Made by a program: the position numbers and the translations under genes
Part shown: positions 12,701-25,857 of the stretch, in pieces
Layout of the letters: each line of letters begins with the position of its first letter
How positions within the stretch are numbered: the first letter of the stretch is position 1
The notes under the pieces: model-generated
Database searches by the model: none
What the model was told of the DNA's origin: nothing
Seen by the model: only the letters and a program-made list of their open reading frames with translations
From: Sipunculus nudus
Taxonomy: Eukaryota > Annelida > Sipuncula > Golfingiida > Sipunculidae
Length of the DNA: 64,000 bases
Direction: 5' to 3'
NCBI GenBank assembly: GCA_026874595.1
Contig: CM049308.1
Span: 48,491,327 to 48,555,326 of the forward strand

Positions 12701-14739
12701 GGTGATTTATTCAGTCAGCTACTAATTACCGTGATATATGTGTGAGTGATGATTACCACACATGATAATGTAACCTTTACAGCCGGGGGTTGTACCTTTT
12801 GTGTTCCCATCAAAAAGCAGCCTGTCTCTATGGCATTAAGGTGCAGCAGTGCATAAATCTTGTGATGTATGAGGGATTGCGTACCTGTGAGGAGCCGCAG
12901 TGGAAACTTATTGTGTTTATTTAGTGCTTTATATTTGAGTCTCTGCGTTGTAGTGGAATGCCTGGTTTTGAGGACAGGAACTTTTTGGGCTTGTACTGGC
13001 TGGTTAATTTTGAAACTGGCAGACTTAGTTGTTTGAATTGATTGTGCTTTGATGAGCACCCCTTGGTCAGTTTCCTTTACTAACAGTCACAGTGAGGGCA
13101 CAGTCTACATGTTACAAGGGATCTGTTACTGATAATGTGATATATATTGTTGCTGGTATAACCCGGCCCTATCACAGTGTAACACACAAAAGGCCATGTT
13201 ATTGTCAAGTCTTACAGGGATTCAACAAAGGACAAACATACCTGTGACATAAAGAGGCCACTTAACCCAGCAGATCACAAGACCTGGCTACATACGCTCT
13301 GCCCACTGAACAGAGCCATGTTCAGCCTTCATTTATCGTAGCATTGCCATTATTTTTGTATATAGTCACAGGTATTCACTCTCAATTCACTTACCTGAGA
13401 TAAGTGTGAAATGTCTCTTGCGTAATTACTGAGCTGTTATAAAGTTTCCTGTGTAGTCATCCATGTAGAGTTCTATTCCTCATTTATAACACAGCTCCCT
13501 GTATTCCAGATTACTCATTGGTTGTTAATAATTAAAGAGTAAGTTGGTCACACATGTATACTCCTGGCAGCACGTATAGAGGTGATCTGGACTAAGCCAT
13601 CTGTCGCTGCAAGTCCCCACTATTTACCCACCACCATGGAGCTTCACTGATAGTTACAGTTTGCACAAAGTCGCCTCCGCATGGCTCTTTTATGCGCGGG
13701 ACGCTTACACAGGTTTTATTGAGTATTGACCTTTGCCCTCCATAGTTTCCTGCTTTATCATTGGGACCCCTGTGGCCTCTATTTGATCAATTGTTTTATG
13801 GGTACCTGAGTACATTTAGATTTCACTTCCAAGCTAAGTATGCATATTAGTTATGTAGTTGAATTTGCATTAAGCTTTCCTGTGCTCTGTGGCAGTCTTT
13901 ATCATATATAACTATAACCTCTGTAGTGCGAGGTGAAAGCCACTTGATGTCATGGCCTGGAAGACCTCAGAAGGCCTTAATTGATAGCATCTGATCATGG
14001 ATACAAAAACTCATTGTCTTCTTAATTTACCAAATTAAGTGTAACATTTGTAAAGATGTTAACAGTTTGTGACTACACCCTCAGTAAGTCTACGCTGTAT
14101 ATTCTGTAAACCTTAAAGCTGAATAATAGTATATCATTTCTGTCATGAGATTACCTTCATCATTGCCCAACTCAGGGTTTGAATGTCCTTAAAAAGTTAT
14201 GATTGTAGAGATTTGAAAAATCAGTACTTAAAAAGTTATGATATTTTGGTAATTTTTCAAAAGTCATAAAAAAATGTGAATTTTCATTTTCTAACTGTCT
14301 TAAATGTTTTGTATCAACATTATTATATATACTTAAGATTAAACCTACATGATACATGAAAACCACCTTAACGAGACTAGATGCACGTGGGCATTTTTCC
14401 CCTTAACATAGGTTAACATCCCCTCTTCAGTATATCTTTGCCGTCATTCCATTCTTATGAAAACTTCCGTAAAAATATGGCAGAGCTGTCTTCATTTTGC
14501 TAAACATGCAGTTGAGATATAAAATTTCAAGTCTTGCCTTTTGTTTCAGGATACCAAGTGAACCAAATTCTAAACTTTTCTGTAATGGAGTATTCGCTGC
14601 AATGGCAAGTTTTGTGAAAATGCAGGTTCACATCACAAGAGAAGCTTAAAATGACCAGGGTCCTAAATTTTCTGTCAGCTGGTCTTAAAAAGTCTTGAAA
14701 AGGTCTTAAATTTGCTTTGCCAAGAGGTGCAGGAACCCT
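9776..14739. other. Non-coding DNA, no gene recognised
   Basis: About 5 kb without arrays or recognised elements, unusual for this window. Open frames at 10918-11187, 12153-12434 and 12715-13059 have no recognisable domains. Parts around 11050-11300 and 13560-13800 have a more mixed base composition and could hold short exons or regulatory DNA, but I see no supporting signal. Confidence 0.5.
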
Positions 14740-15060
14740 GAGTTATTGTATCTGCCAAAACAAAGTTTTGATGATGTTTTTGCCCAGCTCGCCGCCATGG
14801 TCGTTTCTGGAGAACTCCTCTGAGACCTTTGGATCGATCTTTCTGAAACTTGGCATAGTTATTTCCCTCACCTATGTAGTTCTGCCTTACAAAGACAGGT
14901 GCCACCTGCAGTCTTTAATGTGCAGTATGAATCTGGCTGTTTTTGTAATAACAGCCCATATCTCAGGAGTGGTTCAATGTATTGTGCTGAAATTTTGCAT
15001 GTCAGTAGATCTTGGATCTCTCCATCTTGTTCATGAGACTGGTGGCACCATCTACAATCA
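14740..15060. repeat. Dispersed repeat, copy 1
   Basis: Carries phrases repeated at 18110-18480: CTCAGGAGTGGTTCAATGT, TAGATCTTGGAT, and GGTGGCACCATC-like words. It is related in style to the larger GGTGGCGCCACC arrays at 36 and 57 kb, which also alternate a ligand-like phrase (NTCAGGAGT / GAGATATGAG) with the palindrome. Non-coding. Confidence 0.6.
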
Positions 15061-15074
15061 TATTTGTGTGGCGT

Positions 15075-15265
15075 CTGTTACGACCCATAATGTAATAACC
15101 GGCCCAAAATGTAATAACGGCCCATATTGTAATAAAAACGACCCATAATGTAATGACGGCCCATAATGTAATAAAAACGGCCCATATTGTAATAACCATA
15201 CCCTGCCCATATTGTAATAAAATCGCAAGTTGGTTAACCGACCCATATTGTAATAAAATCGCAGG
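15075..15265. repeat. Short-period array of CCCATATTGTAATAA units
   Basis: About ten degenerate copies of a 17-20 bp word (GGCCCATATTGTAATAA and variants with AATG). The reverse complement of the same word forms the arrays at 17385-17560 (degenerate) and 17815-18085. Confidence 0.9.
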
Positions 15266-15505
15266 TCGATAAAACGGCAATTAATTTTAAAATTAAAATT
15301 TCATGCAAATTAACTTAGGCAATTCAAATATTGACTTCTAGTGACACGAATGTGTAAGTGAACATACAAGTATGAAAAACCACTGGATATACATAATAAC
15401 TAACTGTTTAAAACTGTGACCAAGCTTATATCAGCGAAATATGGCAATGATTCACGTTTATCCTTTTGTTGAATCAGTGTCTAAATGTGATGATAATTTT
15501 TAAAA

Positions 15506-15507
<2 letters not shown>

Positions 15508-15547
<40 letters not shown>

Positions 15548-15557
15548 TATATATATG

Positions 15558-15591
<34 letters not shown>

Positions 15592-15598
15592 TATATAC
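15508..15598. repeat. (TA)n microsatellite with TG interruptions
   Basis: TA run broken by single substitutions. Confidence 0.95.
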
Positions 15599-15718
15599 GG
15601 TTGTTGGCGTCTGTATAAAACCCAACAAAAACAGGTATTGAATGTAATTTTGGTTTGCTGAAAACACCTTTCCTGGGTACATTTCTAGGATTTAGGAGTC
15701 CATTAAAGCTAATATACT

Positions 15719-15777
<59 letters not shown>
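15719..15777. repeat. (TA)n microsatellite
   Basis: Second TA run, about 120 bp after the first. The long Tyr-Ile frames read from it are artefacts. Confidence 0.95.
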
Positions 15778-15780
<3 letters not shown>

Positions 15781-16260
15781 CCAAAAATGTAAATATTTTG
15801 ACAATTTTATCAGATAAACCTTTAAAACTCTCATTTTGTATACATTTTATTTTAATTCTTGTTAAAAATATAAAAAGAAAATTTAAATGTCAATGCGTTT
15901 TGCCCGATGTATCATAGAGAATATTTCATATGATCTATCGAAACCTCCCTAGATCTAGAAAGTATAAAAGTATGTACTGCTGCAATTTGTCCTGTGTCAA
16001 CCCACGGACGACTGCCATCGATTTAGAAATCGAGAGATCATATTTTCTTATATTCTATGATAAGAAAAAATCAGTCACGAATAAAAGTTTTTTTGTGCAC
16101 ATATATGCATAGGTTATGAAGTCTTAGGTCAATATGTATAACACGTCGTATAGATTAAGAGCTTTCAATACACGTATTTGAAGTTAAAACCTGGATGCGC
16201 TTCAAGAGTGACACTGATACAATTTAATCAAACGCCCAAACAACAAAACATGAAAATGCC

Positions 16261-16545
16261 GGTTTCTGTTTTCTAGAGGTAGAGCACAGGGCTCAGAGCG
16301 GGGAGATTGGGTGTTCAAATCTCAGGCGAGGAGCGGTGAGATTTGTCATGTTCGGCAACTATCCAAGGTGAGCGATCTGCATAATGGGACGGCTGTGCCC
16401 GTGTATCACTCACAAACGCGTGCAAAATTTGGCGAGTTTCTCCATGTTTTGACCCAGTAATTGGGGTGATTACACACTCAGGACCCGCAGGTGCGGTAGT
16501 TACCTGTCACCAAGTAGTTATCTGACTCCAGGATATAATATAAAT
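16261..16545 (+). mobile_element. tRNA-derived SINE, older copy
   Basis: The head resembles a tRNA: TAGAGGTAGAGCACAGG as a decayed A box and GGTGTTCAAATCTC as a decayed B box about 35 bp later. The body (CGGTGAGATTT, then GGTGAGCGATCTGCATAATG, then TGTATCACTCACA, then GATTACACACTCAGGAC) matches the copy at 20711-21110 in the same order. This identifies both as one SINE family, here on the opposite strand. No clear target-site duplication was found. Divergence in the B box suggests it is older. Confidence 0.8.
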
Positions 16546-17018
16546 GACAGGAAGCGTGTGCTATCGCCCTGTCACGAATTCCAAACCGAAATAGATTTAT
16601 GCAAATATGCAAACAGGTTAAGATTAGTTAAGGAAGTGGTTGCATTCACAACAAAATATATACCTTTTTCCTTCAAACTCAGAAACGTTCTACAGATAAG
16701 GTTTAACTCAGTAGTGTAGTATAAAAACAAAACACTTTTTCAAGACCTATCTTGATATGTTATACTGAAGCACTATAAGACTGACAGTTATTTTGTCTAC
16801 CTAAAGGATCGACGAACAACTATAAAGACCTATAAAGACCGAACGCCACCAGCTGAGCCATGGAGAGTGCCTCCCAGTAATCATAACAATTATTTGTACA
16901 ATTCATGTAAAACCAAATGTTTACAATCGCCTAGCGATCGCAAGTGAAGCCTCCCTCAGCCTTCTCGATCCACCCTACCCGCTACCCCAACCCCACTCCT
17001 CACGGTCTAACACTAGCC

Positions 17019-17040
17019 CCCCCCCCCCCCCCCCCCCCCC
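17019..17040. repeat. Poly-C tract
   Basis: About 22 consecutive C, read as G on the minus strand and able to form G-quadruplex-like structure. Confidence 0.95.
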
Positions 17041-17275
17041 GGTTACCCGCAAATGATCGGTATTAGTAAGTGCGTGGGAAAGGAGTAAAGTTTGCTTCAC
17101 AGTTACTTAGTCAGTCATGCGCTTTATTGATATTTACTATTTTTGCTAATTACAATTCATATCATTATGTAAATGTCGTGGCCTCAAAGAAATACAGAAA
17201 TGTCGCCATTTACAAAATGAATCTGAACAATATGCCTAACCCCATTCCGTTGGCCTGTTGTTAGGGGTTTAGTAT

Positions 17276-17375
<100 letters not shown>

Positions 17376-17384
17376 CCGTTATTA

Positions 17385-17560
17385 AAATATGGGACGGTTA
17401 TTATTACGATCGTTATTCAGACTCATATTGTAATAACCGTAACCGTCCAATATCGTAAAAATAGTCATAATTGTAGTAGAAATGGCCTATTTTGTTGTAA
17501 AAACGGCCAATATTATAATAATGGCCAATACCGTGATAATAAATGAGTAACATTGTACTA
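17385..17560. repeat. Degenerate ATTGTAATAA array
   Basis: Old copies of the 15.1-kb word, in mixed orientations (CATATTGTAATAACCGT and its complement). Confidence 0.7.
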
Positions 17561-17814
17561 ACTTTACCTCACCTTTACTGTAATCAGCATGGTGGGGCTA
17601 AAATGGGCAAAAAGGCAAATATTGTAAAAAAATGCAGTTTAGAAAATTATGATTAAATATACGTAGACAGCATAAATGTTGACTGTTTCACTGGATTTCC
17701 ATTATGACGGCATCCCATATACCAATGAGGAACCAAAATGGCTGTCATTTTAGAAGGTATTCTCAAACGACATTTCGCCTGTTAGATTTGGGATTATTCT
17801 TGAGCTTAAACATG

Positions 17815-18085
17815 GGTTATAACAATATGGGCCGTTTTTCCCACTTCCCGTATTATTACATTATAGGTAGGGTATGATTATTACAATATGGGTCGTTTTT
17901 ATTACAATATGGGCCGTTATTACATTATGGGCTGTTTATTATTACATTATGGGCCGTTATTACAGTATGGGCCAGTTTTATTACAATATGGGCAGGGTAT
18001 ATTTATAACATTATGGGTCGTTTTTATTACAATATGGGCCGTTATTACATTATGGGCCGGTTATTACATTATGGGTCGTAACAGC
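17815..18085. repeat. Short-period array, inverse of the 15.1-kb array
   Basis: Copies of TTATTACAATATGGGTCG and variants with TTACATTATGGGCCG. This is the reverse complement of the unit at 15075-15265. Together they form a large inverted repeat with about 2.5 kb between the arms. Confidence 0.9.
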
Positions 18086-18109
18086 GTCCACCCATGCATT
18101 TGCCATCTG

Positions 18110-18500
18110 TTCTTCTTACTGATTGGTTCGATGTATTTGGCTAAAATTGAGCATGTCCATAGATCTTGGATACCCCCATCTCTTACTCAAGACTGATGGC
18201 GTCCATCAGTTTTGCTTTTGGGTGAAAATTGCTCGTATCTCAAGAGTGGTTCAATGTTTGTGTCTGAAATTTGGCATGTCCATCTTCGAGGGTAATCTTG
18301 TAGATAAATGAATGCCCTTTTCTCAGGAGTGGTTTGTTGTATTGGGCTGAAATTGTTCCTGTGTGGCATTCATCCATGCGTTGTCTTTGAGTAAAAATTA
18401 CTCGTATCTCAGGAGTATTTAAATTCATTGGTCTGAAAATTGGCATATCCATCCATCTTGGAGAGTAATCTCGTAGACCAAACAGGTGGCGCCACCTTCG
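18110..18500. repeat. Dispersed repeat, copy 2
   Basis: At least three tandem partial units sharing CTCGTATCTCAGGAGT, TGAAATTTGGCATGTCCAT and GGGTGAAAATTGCTCG. It matches 14740-15060 in the same orientation even though the neighbouring short-period array is inverted. Confidence 0.75.
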
Positions 18501-18514
18501 TTCCAGTTTTTGTG

Positions 18515-19205
18515 AGGCTCAGTATTGGATGAGACAACAATATTTGTGAGGCTCTGTATTGGATGAAAATACAATATTTGTGAGGCTCTGTATTGGATGA
18601 GACTACAATATTTGTGGGGCTCTGTATTGGATGAGACTACAATATTTGTGGGGCTCTGTATTGGATGAGAATACAATATTTGTAAGGCCCTGTATTGGAT
18701 GAGACTACAATATTTGTGGGGCTCTGTATTGGATGAGAATACAATATTTGTGAGGCCCTGTATTGGATGAGACTACAATATTTGTGGGGCTCTGTATTTG
18801 ATGAGAATACAATGTTTGTGAGGCTCTGTATTGGATGAGAATACAAAATTTGTGAGGCTCTGTATTGGATGAGACTACAATATTTGTGGGGCTCTGTATT
18901 GGATGAGAATACAATATTAGTGGGGCTCTGTATTGGATGAGACTACAATATTTGTGAGGCTCTGTATTGGATGAGACTACAATATTTGTGAGGCTCTGTA
19001 TTGGATGAGACTACAATATTTGTGAGGCTCTGTATTGGATGAGACTACAATATTTGTGAGGCTCTGTATTGGATGAGACTACAATATTTGTGAGGCTCTG
19101 TATTGGATGAGACTACAATATTTGTGAGGCTCTGTATTGGATGAGACTACAATATTTGTGAGGCTCTGTATTGGATGAGACTACAATATTTGTGAGGCTC
19201 TGTAC
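18515..19205. repeat. 34-bp minisatellite, about 20 copies
   Basis: Unit of 34 bp with the core TATTGGATGAGACTACAATA. Copies on the right (18950-19200) are almost identical. Those on the left carry GAATAC/GACTAC and GAGGC/GGGGC variants, which points to recent spread from the right side. Long frames read from it are products of periodicity. Confidence 0.96.
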
Positions 19206-19865
19206 AGAACCTCCGTTTATGAAGCAGGACGTCAGGTTTCACTTGGTGGCTGGCATCCTGGCTAATCAATATTCAGCCACAGACTTAGTCATTATATGTG
19301 CTTCAGTTCACTTTTTCCTTGATTTTATACGAAGGAAGAATTTTTTTATGTTTTTTTTGTAATAAGGGATCTTCTGAAGAAGTATGCAGTGCTATACATT
19401 GTTGAAGCAGTTAAACATAGCTGTATCTGTAGCTGACAGTTACAGGTTCTGTGAGTCCAGCTGGTCACATTGTTTATTTTGGTGATATTAATCACAAAGA
19501 GGCATGTCTGTAGGCTCACTTTTAATCTCTTAGTAATTCCACATTCCTGACCTTTGTGATGAGCTGTCCTCTCTGTGTGTTATGTTTAAATCCTTAAGAC
19601 TTGACTCCGGAGCCTATCAGAACCCACGACAAAACCAGTGTCTCTAAAATACTTTGGCGGCATTGGCATGAGAAGTTAACAATGAAAAAATTTATTTTGT
19701 TGATCTGGAGAATCTATTTGTTTTATATATTCATACTTTGACATTAGTTTATAAACAGGATGGTTTCAGAATTCACCATTCATGCTGGTGCTAAAATAAC
19801 ACAGCATTACCACTTAGAAATTTGCGTATTTGTAGCCATTTTGAGAGAGAAAGAGAGAGAGAGAA

Positions 19866-19913
<48 letters not shown>

Positions 19914-20692
19914 ATGATACAGTATAGTTGAGTGTCTGTGAGCTGTGTTCTGCTTGTGATTTTAAGGAAAGATAGATTTTAAAGACCATCAAATAAAGGC
20001 AGTGAAAGCAGAGCAGTGTTGAGCCTGCTGGTTATGTACAGTCATGCAGCGGCTGGCCAGTTCTCCCTCAAGCACTGTGATTTTCATATACAGCAGACAG
20101 TCATGCTCAGCTGTGTCATTTTGATATATTTAAAAATTACCTTAAGCATATTCACCCATACATGCAGATTAATATTTTATACAAACAGTGGTCGTCATCC
20201 TGATTAGACCAAGCATCATCACCATCACATAACTGGCAGGCCTACTACAAGCTGTACAGTCTTACTGACCAAATGTCACTAAGAAACAAAGCTTGATCAC
20301 TGGAATGTTTTCATTTTACTGAAGAAGTGAACTCATCTGTCCGTGAGCTCATAGTGAATTTTTAACCTGTGTTTATGAGACAGCTCAGCTCATGTTTTAT
20401 CCAGCTGTTTCACATTATTAATCATAATGGTTTTACAAGTCTGGTAAAATGGCAGGTAAAACCTGTTAAAACCCTGATTACCTGTGGTGGTGAACACCTG
20501 GTGTCAGTCATGGAGGTTGTAGTACTAGCGTGTTAGATGTAATGTTACACTGATCCCGGCTTCAGCTTCTGCTGTTTCTTTCTAGTCAGGGGATGAGGCT
20601 TCATCATCCTAGTGTTACAGAACTGTCTCGTGTGTTTAAACATTATTTCAGGTTTTCCTTAATACCAGCCTGTCCTAAACTGCCCTGGGACC
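19206..20692. other. Non-coding DNA with (GA)n
   Basis: Contains a GA run at 19844-19908. No gene is recognised. A short frame starts in the last repeat unit and runs to 19362 (residues FMKQDVRFHLVAGILANQYS) but has no family match I can name. Confidence 0.5.
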
Positions 20693-20710
20693 ATTTGACA
20701 TGTACATTTT

Positions 20711-21110
20711 TTTTTGGTGGAGGTTACCACCTCAATTTTTTATTGGTGACTTATCTAATTCTTAACCTAAGTATGTATATCTGCAGAGTTTCCATTTTGG
20801 TTTGGGACTATTTTTTTTTCAATATCTTTTTTTATTTTGTATCCTGGTGTCACCCAGGCCCGCTGTCTACCACACCTGCACGTCCTGGGTGTGTAATCAT
20901 CCAGCGATGGGGAATAACACTGAGAAACCCCCCAAAGACGCACTTATATGTGAGTGATACACAGCTGTGGGGCACAGCCTTCCCATTAAGCCTGCAGAGC
21001 GCTCACCCTGGATGGGTCGACTGTGAAAAATCTCACCGCCTAGGCTGGGATTCGAACCCACAATCTCCTGGCTTTGAGTCCTGCACTCTACCCCTGAGCT
21101 ACAGAAGCCG
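20711..21110 (-). mobile_element. tRNA-derived SINE with target-site duplication
   Basis: On the minus strand it starts at 21110 with a tRNA-like head: TAGCTCAGGGGTAGAGTG (A box) and GGGTTCGAATCCC (intact B box), so RNA polymerase III transcription is plausible. The body has the same ordered blocks as the SINE at 16261. It ends in an A-rich tail near 20711. The flanks are an 18-bp direct repeat with one mismatch, ATTTGACATGTACATTTT at 20693-20710 and ATTTGACATGTTCATTTT at 21111-21128. That is the expected mark of LINE-driven insertion. Total length 400 bp. Confidence 0.9.
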
Positions 21111-21149
21111 ATTTGACATGTTCATTTTCTAAAGGTTAGAAGCATATCA

Positions 21150-21400
21150 CTCTCATCATGTTCCTTATTTAAACATTATTCACTCTCTTCAAGTACGTCA
21201 TTGAAACATATCACTGTCTGCTTGTGCCTCATTCAAACATATAACTCTGCATGTGCCTTACTTAAACACACTTGTATTGTCTGCATGTGCCTCATATAAC
21301 ATATAACTGCATGTCTGCATGTGCCTCATTTAAACATATAACTATTTGCATGTGCCTTATTCAAACATTCAACTGTCTGCATGTGCCTCATTCAAACATA
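21150..21400. repeat. Degenerate 30-bp minisatellite
   Basis: Seven or eight copies around TGCATGTGCCTCATTTAAAC followed by ATATAACTGTC. Confidence 0.85.
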
Positions 21401-23204
21401 TAATGATGTTTGTGTAATTGATGCTGGTACTTGGGTTCAAAATGTTAGGGACTTGCTTTGTAAATGTACATGCCACATACGTACTTGAAAATAATAATAA
21501 AGTACTTTTCCAATAATGGTCAAACATTTTATCATGGAAGCATTATACCGGATGACTATCCCATTGCACAGGTTTGCATTTTGCCTGTAGGCCTTGTTTT
21601 TTTTACAGTTATATTGAATATCATGTTCTCATGAGTTGCATCATTTATCGTTTTGAAATTGTGAAAATAGGTGTTCCCAAAGATTTTTACTCCCATTCCA
21701 CATACCACCTAATTTAAATTATCAGATGTATTTTTATTTTTAATATTTCACAAGAATGGCTTTTTGCTGAGATCTGAATTTTTTTTCTCATTCATCTTGA
21801 TATCCAGTATCTTTTGAACATGACTTATGGTGCCCCCAATGTAGCATGTCAGTTGTTAAGGTTACAAGACAAGGCCTATTTAAAAGTGGTTCTTCCTAAG
21901 TCTGGAGATCCTTTTTCATCTCAAATGCCAGATTTTGATACAGTACATGCCTTAATTTGTTTGCTCCTCAGTGCTTTGTGGATACATAGTGGTCCTTTGT
22001 CCATTGCCAATATTCTGTTTGTACTGATTACTATTCTAATCTTGGTGAAAACAGAAGAATTCCCTCTTTTAACACTCCATCCATGATAATTCAGCATTAC
22101 AGGCTTATTATGCTGTTAAAGTATGTCACATCAGACCTTTTCACATATATTTTAAAACAACTAGACTTAGAGGTACTTTAGATAAGGTCACCAGTGACAT
22201 GTATGTATTTGTTGTGTGTTTATGTACTGCTGGATCTTTCATATCACCAAAATTAACATTCTATAAATGTATGTTTGCATACACATACACACACACATAT
22301 ACAGATAGATTTAACAGACAGATAATTGGATGAAGGATAAATAGATAATCTAAAGAGTATACAGAATGGGAAGATAAGCCATTGGTCCTTAACATTAATT
22401 TCAGATAGTTGACAGTGGTTGAGAAATTGACTGACCTGCCCTTAAAGGGTTCTTTTGTGAATTGATAATCCATCAATGGACCAGGCATTCATTTATTTTC
22501 ATGTTCTGGTGAGGGCTGTGGAATGAGAGTAGGAGATAGGAGCAGGGCCAGCATACTTTTTTTCTCCTGTGGGTGAGTTTCACCCCCATTACTGGGGACT
22601 GATAGGTGTATAAATAGTAGCTCCAGAACAACATCAGTCTCCGTGATTAGCCGTCCATCTGGGAGAGAATTCTGGCAGCCACTGGTGAGCAGTTTCGTGG
22701 CCAGTGGTGCAGTTATATTGGATGTGACCTTGTCGGATAAAGCAGAGAGAAGTAGTGGCTTGTTCATTCAAGTTGACTAGAACAAGAGTAATATCCCGCT
22801 CCCACGAACCAAGCCCCGGCCGTAATGACAGGTGTCCCTGTGCCCGCCCTGAACAACAATTTCATGGTCAGGTTGCCATTCCCATGAATCCTCTAGCCAC
22901 CTGACATGACGAGGGAAGAGTGACACCCTGTCCACTAGTGACTCGTTAATATTACCTGATCCTGCGTTGTTACGCTAATGAAAGCCAGTCTTCATGGCCA
23001 TACACAGTAGGTGGGTTAAAACTGACACATGTGACTGAACATTGATCATCTGTTATTATAAATACTGGTAGCTCTTGATATTAAGATCTGTGTATAAAGT
23101 TGTATACCTGGCTGACTTTGTGACAGTGAGTTTTGTGTTTGCTTGGTGCCCTTGATGAATTTTAAGTGAGCTATTATAAATGTTCTAGCTCTACTTTATG
23201 GAAG
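21401..23204. other. Non-coding DNA, weak coding hints only
   Basis: A 92-codon frame on the minus strand (22489-22767) is the longest here and lies behind a TTGTTCTAG acceptor-like site, but no domain is recognisable and a second frame in the same stretch is also open. I do not call a gene. Confidence 0.5.
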
Positions 23205-23345
23205 GGCTCATATCAACATGAGTACAGGCAGTCTGAGGCAGGGAAGGGTACATTTATAACAACATGAGTACAGGCAATTTGAGTCAAGGAAGGGTACATG
23301 TCAACATCAGTACAGGCAGTTTGAGTCATGGAAGTAAGTGGACCA
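23205..23345. repeat. Three-copy tandem repeat, about 57 bp
   Basis: Three diverged copies around ATCAACATGAGTACAGGCAG. Confidence 0.8.
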
Positions 23346-25257
23346 TAGTAAGGTACATCCTTTTATAAAATCAATAAGATTGGATGATAAAGTGTCAGAA
23401 TAATAATATAAATAAGAAGAATAACAGGAAACCAAATTTCTACTTACAGAGAACACCTAATTCTTCAGAATGTCATGGACACATTTGTCACCTTGGCAGA
23501 CATAGCAGACATAACAGGTAAAATAGCAGATTGCTGAAAATGAAAGATTTATGACTGAAATTAATCTGTGCAGTATAAAAAATATTTGCAGGTGAGCTTG
23601 GGTCCTTGGCCCTTGTTTTATTTCTTAATTTATATAATGGACTGTTAGCTTAGAGAAAAAATCTGTGTTCTTTTCATATGTACTGTTTGTGAGCCAGAAT
23701 ATTACACAGATTCAGAAAACTCATTTAAAGAGAGGCAAAATGAAAAGTGAGAACACGGTGAGAACTTGAGGATGACTGGCTGGTGTGTTGGAGCTGGAGA
23801 GCTTGCTCTAGGTTACCTGTATTGTGCATCAGGGTCCGCTGTGACAGGACATGGAGGTCAGGGTTATTACACAGCCAGCACACCCACAAACATCCATGTC
23901 CACTGAGTCCGCTCATCAGCTAGATTAACCAAGTAGTGTGCAAACCCAAAGGACGATCAGCATGGTTTTAGAGTGATCAGACTCAGTTATAGTAATAAGT
24001 AACCTCACTTAGAAAGCAATAACTGCAGAATGGAAATCCCAGCAGGAACATGGTGAGCCTGTTAATAGTAAGACAGATAGTTATCTGGTCTCACAGTGAG
24101 GATATTCATCATCTGACTTCATCCTCCAACAAACTTGATACTGATCACACTCTCTCAGCCTTCTTGTAGATTTTCACATGCCATTGGAATTTGAATTAGA
24201 AAATATTTTCAGCAATAATTTTTTCTTTTCATGGAAAAATTACCAAGATTGAAGTGCATTTATTATTTGTCCTGAAAAGTTTTATTTTCATAGATTCTGT
24301 CATTGTGGTTTTATAAAACCAAAGAGTTAACAGAATAGTGTCCCATGGAATATGATGCTTATTCTAGTCATGCACATATACTCATCAAGATTAACATTAA
24401 CAGGGATGTAACATTATTTAATCAAGATTCAATTGAATACCCAAAATTAGTTCTGAATTTTTCAAATTTTATAAGTTATTAGTATAAATATAAAATTAGT
24501 ACCTTAAATTTTGCCCAACTGTGACCATGGCACGTTTGTTTCCCGTGAGCACTGTTGATATAATTTTCATATCATGCAAACATAAGGATTTCAGCTTTTT
24601 AGTTTAGAAAGCTGAAAGAAATTGGCCAAAAATTGTAGCTTTTATTAATGTTTTTTATGAGACCCTGTCAGACTTTGGCTCTCTCCAGCCCCTCTTGAGT
24701 CACCTGTATTATGCATGCTTGAGGCGAGGCATACACAGAATCCAGGCAGCTTATGGCCAGCCACAGTTGATCCAGGTGTCCAACCCAACTCATCTAGTAG
24801 TTTTAACCAACAACATAACAATAAACAATAAATTAATAAATTTTTATTGGTTTTTAATAACAAATTAAAGAAAAATAGAAAAGGAATTTGTTAGTTTATA
24901 ATAACAGGAAATTAACTTGCAGTTACTGATGATATAAGAATCTTGTATCGATGGGTAGAATGTCACATATTCCAAATAACACCATGCAGTCACCTATGGC
25001 ATTTTTCAGTTCAATTTTAATGATAAAGAAGTAAATCATATTATTCATTACTAATCATTAGGGATCATATGAAGGAAATTAATGATAGACAAAGATGCAG
25101 TTGATAATAATCTAGATTCCTACTGTGTCTAGTGTGTACATTGATGTGAAATTAGTCCAAAATGAATTTTTTACAGTTATTTTTTAATATAAATAAAAGC
25201 AATAAAACCAGGTACTTATGATCATTATTTAAATGTGTGAATTTTGTATATTCTGGA
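23346..25257. other. Non-coding AT-rich DNA, no gene seen
   Basis: Two minus-strand segments near 23820 and 24710 share the word TGCATAATACAGGT or close variants. Otherwise nothing recognisable. Confidence 0.5.
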
Positions 25258-25857
25258 TTCTCAACATCATTGTTTGGTTAAAACTGAATAAATACCAGAC
25301 ATGGTGCGAATACTTTGTAATTGTATTTAAATACGAATATGATTATGTACTCCATTATAAAATTTCTTGCATAAAGAATGGGAATTCAGGTAAAAATGAA
25401 AGTATATGAATACTCTTGCAAATACTTTCAAAATGTATTCATGAATGCATTCATGAATATATTCTTTAATATTATTTTAATAATCATTTCAGTTCTATTT
25501 CATTTTAAAAAAATCATATGATTCTCTTATTATTTTTAATAAAAATTATATTTGGGACAATATTTGTAATTTTTTTTTAATAAATAGTTGAACTCTTATA
25601 TTATATGTTCTGCTTATAAGTTATATGGCCAAATCAAAATCTGTGTGACAATAGTACTCCATTTGTTAATAAAATAAATTAAATCAATCCTCTTCCCTGT
25701 CTCCAAAGGAACTATCAAAATCATACATAAGCAAAACAACAACAACTCTTAATACAGCTTATATTTATAACCACACAAAACCAGCATGTACCTCATTTCT
25801 AAATAATATTTTTTTATCATATATAACAGCTGAGCGTCGTGACCCATAGGTCCCTTG
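25258..25857 (-). mobile_element. Fragment of CAAGGGACCC element, reverse copy
   Basis: Its 5' end on the minus strand reads CAAGGGACCTATGGGTCA then CGACGCTCAGCTG. The rest matches 53306-53900 in order, including the phrases on TATTTGCACCATGTCTGG and ATGTTGAGAATCCAGAATAT. The 3' end of the full element was not found. No open frame. Confidence 0.85.

Noticed and set aside
14717-15148. 143-codon plus-strand frame
   Set aside because: It covers a dispersed repeat and the ATTGTAATAA array, with no protein-like features.
15474-15779. Tyr-Ile repeat frame
   Set aside because: Translation of (TA)n.
18425-18914. Long frames with repeated HPIQS/SNTEPHKY
   Set aside because: They come from the 34-bp periodicity. 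34 is not a multiple of 3, and all frames happen to lack stops.
21040-21110. A tRNA gene on the minus strand
   Set aside because: The A and B boxes are those of a SINE head: the 3' half does not fold as a tRNA acceptor and a SINE body follows.
20593-21132. 179-codon plus-strand frame
   Set aside because: It spans a SINE on the opposite strand together with its target duplication.
22489-22767. 92-codon minus-strand frame, possible exon
   Set aside because: No recognisable domain; another frame is open in the same DNA and the donor is unclear.
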